54,470 nucleotides of DNA from an uncultured Eubacteriales bacterium. GTDB taxonomy: Bacteria; Bacillota; Clostridia; Oscillospirales; Acutalibacteraceae. Below are positions 50,198 to 54,470 of the stretch, piece by piece. A model generated the notes under the pieces. It worked only from the letters and a program-made list of their open reading frames with translations. It searched no databases and was not told the origin of the DNA. How positions within the stretch are numbered: position 1 is the first letter of the stretch; every line of letters begins with the position of its first letter. Both the position numbers and the translations under genes were made by a program. The DNA lies in assembly GCA_951801675.1 (NCBI GenBank), contig CATONX010000014.1, positions 1-54,470 of the forward strand. Direction: 5' to 3'.

Positions 50198-50274
50198 GTC
50201 TCCGTAGCTCAGTTGGATAGAGCGTTCGCCTCCTAAGCGAAAGGCCGCGCGTTCGAATCGCGCCGGGGACGCCA
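50198..50274 (+). tRNA. tRNA-Arg (anticodon CCT)
   Basis: The acceptor arms GTCTCCG and CGGGGAC pair with one G-T. The D-arm AGCTCAGTTGGATAGAGC, the anticodon stem TTCGC/GCGAA with loop CTCCTAA, and the T-loop GTTCGAATC are all present, and CCA is encoded (50272-50274). It reads AGG. Confidence 0.95.
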
Positions 50275-50330
50275 GCGGCAAGTTGCCGCTCCCATGTCGC
50301 GCACCTCACTATGTGGGGTGCGTTTTGTTT
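50274..50330 (+). repeat. Double-hairpin module, copy 1 (tRNA trailer/terminator)
   Basis: AGCGGCAAGTTGCCGCT (50274-50290) is followed by GTCGCGCACCTCAC-TAT-GTGGGGTGCG and TTTTG. The second hairpin CGCACC-T-CAC-TAT-GTG-G-GGTGCG (50300-50322) with the T run probably ends the tRNA transcript. It is repeated at 50471. Confidence 0.7.
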
Positions 50331-50739
50331 TTTGCCCGCGTTTAGACAGGTGACTTCTTGTAGCGCAAAGCCAGGCTGAGCTTGGACGCACATCGCGTTC
50401 CGGGCTTGGCCTTTTCTTTTGCTTTTTATGCCCGCGTTTGTGGTAAGCATCTTTTTAGTAATCCAAACCCAGCGGCGAGTCGCCGCAGACAAGTCGCGCA
50501 CCTCACGCAGGTGGGGTGCGGTTTCTTTTGCGTCTGCGCCTAAACGGGTATCCGTTTTTTCATGCTTCCAACCAGACGGCGCGATGCCCCCGTCCTTTGC
50601 CTTTTCGCCAATAGCTTCGGTCGATTTTGTCAACGCTCTCGCAACGGATCCATTAAGGCGCCGCCCACAAGGCAAACTCCATAAGCTGTTTTTTTCAGCC
50701 CGCGCAGGCAACCGGTAAAGGGCGAAAAAGTATGACAGC
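50331..50739. other. Non-coding stretch around the second module
   Basis: No supported gene; the minus-strand open frame 50025-50780 reads through the complement of the tRNA and both modules and is not a gene. Confidence 0.6.
50471..50526 (+). repeat. Double-hairpin module, copy 2
   Basis: AGCGGCGAGTCGCCGC followed by GTCGCGCACCTCACGCAGGT and GGGGTGCGGTTTC. Compared with copy 1 the first stem has paired changes (A-T to G-C on both sides), so the stem is kept. No tRNA precedes this copy. Confidence 0.6.
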
Positions 50740-52206
50740 CTAAAAAGAAAACTTAGGAGGTATGATAAGAGAGGACGCACCCGTGAAACGGTACTTTTTC
50801 AGCATAAACTTACATGCCGCATCCAATATAAATCGGTAACAGTCGGAAAATCCTTCTGCAAAGGCTTGAAAGTTGTCGTTTTTCAGGTGATTGAGCAATT
50901 CCCGGCACATTTTGTTCAGCGTATGAGTCAGCTGCTTTTTTTCGGAATAGAAAGTAAAATAATACCCCCACTGTGTCAACCGGTCTGTTTCAGAGAATAT
51001 CGTTTGCAATACGGAAAGGTCGATTCTTTTTTTCAAAAGAAAAACAAGATCGCTGAGCAAAATGCCGGTGGCATCGCCCGACGGTTTGAGTAACATTTTC
51101 AGATCCTCTTGGCTGATACGTGGCGCGGCATAGAAAGCGGATGGTCCGCTGATCAATACCATCAGCTGCAGCGCGTACAGATACGTAAGGAGCTCCGTTC
51201 TTGTGGAGCGGAAACGGAGCGCCTGAAAAACCTGGGAGTCATCCGGCTTGATTACCAGAGTGCCCTTGCCTTGCACCGTTTTCGTAAGCCCCCGCATTCC
51301 CAATACGGAGAGGGCGCTGCGGACAGTGGAGACAGAGACTCCATATTCTTTGGCAAGCTGTCCTTCTGTCAGCAACGCTCCGACAGCAAGATCGCCAAAG
51401 CCGATCTTATTTGTCAGCTCTCGGACAATGTGCGCATAATGATAGTCTCTGCCGTGATCCGGATGCCAGCAAAACGCAATGGACGATTTTTCCCGATGCT
51501 CAGGAATCTCTTTTTCAAGCTGCTGGATGCTTTCTTCTACGTGATCGGCCAGATCCTGATACATGTGATACAGCCACAGGTATTTTTGAACAGGATCATT
51601 GCCTTTGAGTGTATCAATAATCCATGCGGTGACAGGAGGAGCATCCTGAAGGAAATTTTGGATAAAGTACTCGTTTTTCTCGGTAAAAAAGGGCAGGCAA
51701 CCATAAAGCTCAAAGTTTGTAAACAAATTGCTTAGAAGCGGATTTCCAGTATAATTGAGAATTTCTTTGCATAATTCAGACAGCGGGCGCCATGCGCTCA
51801 TTTGGATCCCGGATTTTCCTGCTTTGACTGCCCGTTCATACCCCGGCAGGGTATCAATCGGACAATTCTGCGATGCAAAGGTAAAAATGGAAGGCATCAA
51901 AAGAGCAATGGTCTGATACACCGGCACAATGACATCACGCTGTGCCAAAATGGCATACTCTTGCGCTTGTAAGCCGCTGCGATCCCTTTGGTACGTAACA
52001 ATAGGGGCACGCCGGGGCTGAATCTCGATAAGCCCTTCTTGCTTTAATGCGTCAAGCACATTGGTGATAGTAAAAATACCAACCTGAAACTCATCACAAA
52101 GTCTTCGGGAAGAAGGCAGACATTCCCCCTTGCGGTACTGGCTGTCAATGATACGCTTCTTCAAATCCTGATAGACATAGGAAAAACGGGTTTCTTTTGG
52201 TTGCAT
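50740..52206 (-). CDS. GntR-type regulator with two winged-helix domains
   Basis: This 488-residue protein has a first GntR winged helix at residues 8-75 (SYVYQDLKKRIIDSQYRKGE, then LPSSRRLCDEFQVGIFTITN). A second one lies near 285-345 (GALLTEGQLAKEYGVSVSTVRSA, quoted in part, then GKGTLVIKPDD). Each is followed by a helical region of about 150-200 residues that may bind an effector. Tandem GntR halves in one chain are unusual; most GntR proteins have one and dimerise. AAAGGAGG precedes ATG 52206; the frame back to 52251 is not needed. It is divergent from the cyclic-di-GMP signalling gene and could control it. Confidence 0.8.
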   Translation of the reverse strand: MQPKETRFSYVYQDLKKRIIDSQYRKGECLPSSRRLCDEFQVGIFTITNVLDALKQEGLIEIQPRRAPIVTYQRDRSGLQAQEYAILAQRDVIVPVYQTIALLMPSIFTFASQNCPIDTLPGYERAVKAGKSGIQMSAWRPLSELCKEILNYTGNPLLSNLFTNFELYGCLPFFTEKNEYFIQNFLQDAPPVTAWIIDTLKGNDPVQKYLWLYHMYQDLADHVEESIQQLEKEIPEHREKSSIAFCWHPDHGRDYHYAHIVRELTNKIGFGDLAVGALLTEGQLAKEYGVSVSTVRSALSVLGMRGLTKTVQGKGTLVIKPDDSQVFQALRFRSTRTELLTYLYALQLMVLISGPSAFYAAPRISQEDLKMLLKPSGDATGILLSDLVFLLKKRIDLSVLQTIFSETDRLTQWGYYFTFYSEKKQLTHTLNKMCRELLNHLKNDNFQAFAEGFSDCYRFILDAACKFMLKKYRFTGASSLIIPPKFSF

Positions 52207-52267
52207 ATCAATGCCTCCTTTCCTAGGAATACAATTTATTATAGCACACAAATACAGCCGGACGTAT

Positions 52268-52307
52268 AAAAGCAGTCGATTTTATCGGCAGGATCGGACT
52301 GCTTTTT
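52268..52307. terminator. Hairpin with A/T flanks in the divergent intergenic region
   Basis: AAAAGCAGTCGAT (52268-52280) pairs, with one bulged G, with ATCGGACTGCTTTTT (52293-52307). It lies between the divergent starts, so a role in attenuation of the cyclic-di-GMP gene leader is as likely as termination. Confidence 0.5.
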
Positions 52308-52428
52308 GCAGGAATTACATAGGAACCTATTTGCTTAGCTAAGCAGATGGGGTGTTTCATGAAAGATAAAATAATGTTATAATAATGAATAATTTCTATT
52401 CTGTAAAAGAATAGCGAGGTGTTCATCC

Positions 52429-54470
52429 TTGGAACATAAGAAGAAAAAAAGATACAAAATTTTGATTGCCGACGATTCTGAAATGAATCGTGCAATCTTA
52501 TCCGATATTCTGAAAGAGGAATATGAAATCATAGAAGCGGAAAACGGGGCACAGGCTGTGATGCTGCTTCAGCAGCATGGATTGACGATCTCGCTTGTCC
52601 TGCTGGATTTTGTGATGCCGAAGCTCAACGGATTTGATGTTTTAAAGGTCATGAATCAGCGCAATTGGATTGCAGATATTCCGGTCATTATGATTTCGGC
52701 GCAAAGCGAGGCGTTCTATATTGAACGTGCCTATGAGCTGGGTGTTACGGATTTTATCAGCCGGCCTTTCGACGCCTTGATTGTCTACCGGCGGGTAGCA
52801 AACACCATCCTGCTCTACGCCAAACAGAAAAAGCTTACAGGGCTCGTTGCACAGCAGATCTATGAGAAAGAGAAGCAGAGCGGCTTGATGGTGGACATTC
52901 TCAGCCATATTGTGGAATTCCGAAACGGTGAGAGCGGGCTGCACGTGGTCCACATTCGTATTTTAACGGAATTGCTGCTAAAGCAATACGCGCTGCAAGC
53001 GCACGGCAATTCTCTTTCGCACATGGAAATTTCTCTGATGGCGACTGCATCCGCCCTTCATGATATTGGTAAAATCGCGATCTCCAGCGAAATTCTAAAT
53101 AAGCCGGGAAAGCTTACGCAGGAAGAGTTTCGCGTGATGCAAACCCATACTCTGATCGGTGCGAAGATGCTCAAAGAGCTTCCCGTCCATCAGGACAACC
53201 CTTTGGTTAAAATTGCTTATTCGATCTGCCGGTCGCATCATGAACGGTATGATGGGAACGGCTATCCGGATGGGTTGAAAGGGGATGCCATCCCTCTTCC
53301 CGCTCAGATCGTTGCGCTGGCGGATGTGTACGATGCCCTGACAAGCGAACGCGTGTATAAAAAAGCGTATTCCCACGAAACGACCATTCAGATGATTCTG
53401 GACGGGCAGTGCGGCGCGTTCAATCCATTGCTGCTCAAGTGCCTGACGGAGATTGCCGACACGATTCCAATGGAATTGAATCGTGCTGGACAGACCCAGA
53501 CCCAGCAGGATATCACGAGGATTGCGCAAGAACTGCTTCGCCGGGACGTACCAAACGTTTCTGATTATTTGTGGGATTTTTTAGATCAGGAGCGGGAAAA
53601 GTACAGCTTTTTCACCACCATATCGCAGGAAATCCAGTTTGAATTCACCAGTTCTCCTCCTATGGTTATGGTGTCCGAATGGAGTGCGCAAAAACTTGGA
53701 ATTCCGGAAGTTATCATGGATCCGCTGCATAACGAAAGCATTCTTTCCCTGATCGACGCGAAAAGCACCCAGGAGCTTACAGACGCCATCCGAAGCACCT
53801 CTCCGGAAAATCCGGTGGTTGAACATACATGCAGACTATGTTTCGACGGTGAAAAGCGAAAGGTAAAATTTATCTGCCGCGCTACTTGGTCTGCGGACGA
53901 TCCGCCGCGGTATTTAGGGGTTATCGGCAAGACCGTTGCTCTTTACGAGGAACCAATACAAAAGGAACCCCTGGAGAGAGCAGTCTCCTATGATGACCTA
54001 ACCGGGCTTCTGAACCGTACCTATGCCAAAACTTACATTCAGGAGCGTATCAAGGCCCGGCCAAACGCAAAGTATGCGTTTCTCGCCTTGGATCTGGATT
54101 CGTTCAGAACAGCCAATGATACCCGCGGCCACCTTTTCGGAGACCGTATCCTGGTCAATACGGCAAAAATGCTGCGTGAGCGAATTGGACCTGCGGATAT
54201 AGCGGCTCGTATAGGAGGAGACGAGTTTATGATTTTTCTGGAATACGAAGAAGATATTCATGCCGTTATCCAGCGGATCTTTTCGAGTCTGCCAAAAGAC
54301 TATGAGGGCTTTCCCGTCTCCATCAGCATGGGCGTCGCCCTAAGTTTGCAAGTCGGTGCAGATTACGAGAGTTTGTTTCGTGCGGCAGACCAGGCGCTTT
54401 ATTCTGCAAAGCGCTGCGGAGCCGGACAGTGTTGCTTTTATCAGCATTCCCACATGCACAACCAGCTAGA
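52429..54470 (+). CDS. Response regulator with HD-GYP and GGDEF domains (runs off the window)
   Basis: It starts at TTG 52429 (GAGGTG 8 bases upstream), and at least 680 codons are present with no stop. The receiver domain (about 8-125: ILIADDSEMNRA, phospho-Asp in LVLLDFVMPKLNG) is followed by an HD-GYP phosphodiesterase (ASALHDIGKIA, then SHHERYDGNGYPDGLKGD). A PAS-like region (about 390-510) comes next, and then a diguanylate cyclase (YDDLTGLLNR, LDLDSFRTANDTRGH and ARIGGDEFMIFLE). Both catalytic motifs, HD-GYP and GGDEF, look intact, so one protein may both make and break cyclic-di-GMP, or one domain may act as a sensor. The cognate kinase is not in the window. Confidence 0.93.
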   Translation, partial: MEHKKKKRYKILIADDSEMNRAILSDILKEEYEIIEAENGAQAVMLLQQHGLTISLVLLDFVMPKLNGFDVLKVMNQRNWIADIPVIMISAQSEAFYIERAYELGVTDFISRPFDALIVYRRVANTILLYAKQKKLTGLVAQQIYEKEKQSGLMVDILSHIVEFRNGESGLHVVHIRILTELLLKQYALQAHGNSLSHMEISLMATASALHDIGKIAISSEILNKPGKLTQEEFRVMQTHTLIGAKMLKELPVHQDNPLVKIAYSICRSHHERYDGNGYPDGLKGDAIPLPAQIVALADVYDALTSERVYKKAYSHETTIQMILDGQCGAFNPLLLKCLTEIADTIPMELNRAGQTQTQQDITRIAQELLRRDVPNVSDYLWDFLDQEREKYSFFTTISQEIQFEFTSSPPMVMVSEWSAQKLGIPEVIMDPLHNESILSLIDAKSTQELTDAIRSTSPENPVVEHTCRLCFDGEKRKVKFICRATWSADDPPRYLGVIGKTVALYEEPIQKEPLERAVSYDDLTGLLNRTYAKTYIQERIKARPNAKYAFLALDLDSFRTANDTRGHLFGDRILVNTAKMLRERIGPADIAARIGGDEFMIFLEYEEDIHAVIQRIFSSLPKDYEGFPVSISMGVALSLQVGADYESLFRAADQALYSAKRCGAGQCCFYQHSHMHNQL

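Noticed and set aside
50025-50780. Minus-strand open frame of 251 codons
   Set aside because: It reads through the complement of tRNA-Arg (GAIRTRGLSLRRR-type sequence is a well-known artefact) and both hairpin modules, and has no ribosome binding site.
1-54470. CRISPR arrays, insertion sequences, phage structural genes
   Set aside because: No regularly spaced repeats, DDE transposases or capsid/tail genes were found; the only mobile element is the serine-recombinase one.

Overview
The window comes from a spore-forming Clostridia bacterium of fairly high GC, most likely of the Ruminococcaceae/Oscillospiraceae type. This rests on spoIVB-spo0A, a cwlJ-gerQ germination pair, AddAB in place of RecBCD, DtxR-controlled Feo genes and Gram-positive wall genes (ddl, murI). 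The species cannot be read from the sequence.

Layout. 1-1014: end of spoIVB, then spo0A, followed by an unusual hairpin-bounded structured RNA candidate (1048-1179). 1398-3773 (minus): pcrA. 4168-12693: one conserved clostridial gene split into two parts by a 7,686-bp element. The element carries an iron-responsive DtxR-type repressor, two feoA, feoB, a FeoB-associated Cys-rich protein, a DUF2325 protein, a 44-residue protein, a DRE-TIM aldolase and, at its right end, a large serine recombinase. Its ends are perfect 17-bp inverted arms. Placing the crossover at the shared CAGG restores the host gene in frame and gives a symmetrical 48-bp attP. 13100-18478 (minus): ddl-murI-DUF1934-argS-homocysteine methyltransferase operon. 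18710-21760: an unrecognised protein and a DUF4173 membrane protein. 21964-25440: rpmG-secE-nusG-rplKA, then an L10 leader and rplJL, ending at a terminator without rpoB. 25612-30169: MarR regulator, FtsH-type protease, MATE exporter and a CmpB-like membrane protein.

30255-37472 is an AT-richer island. It holds a lipoprotein-ATPase-double permease importer of the ferric/2-aminoethylphosphonate type, an HTH-cytidylyltransferase fusion (LicC/PntC-like), a polysaccharide flippase and a LicD-family transferase. Read together, it looks like a route from an imported phospho- or phosphonate headgroup to a CMP-activated form and then to a cell-surface glycan. 37495-39763 has a CnaB-like repeat protein, gerQ, cwlJ and a small protein. 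39886-41139 (minus) is an iron-only hydrogenase-like protein. 41412-49973 is addB-addA, a CPBP protease and tadA. 50198-50274 is tRNA-Arg(CCT), followed by a duplicated double-hairpin module. 50740-52206 (minus) is a double-GntR regulator, divergent from a REC/HD-GYP/GGDEF cyclic-di-GMP protein that runs off the window.

The most notable signal is the Feo-carrying serine-recombinase element inside a conserved gene. It is comparable in logic to the skin-type intervening elements of spore formers but carries a complete, self-regulated iron(II) uptake system. The second is the phospho/phosphono-glycan locus.
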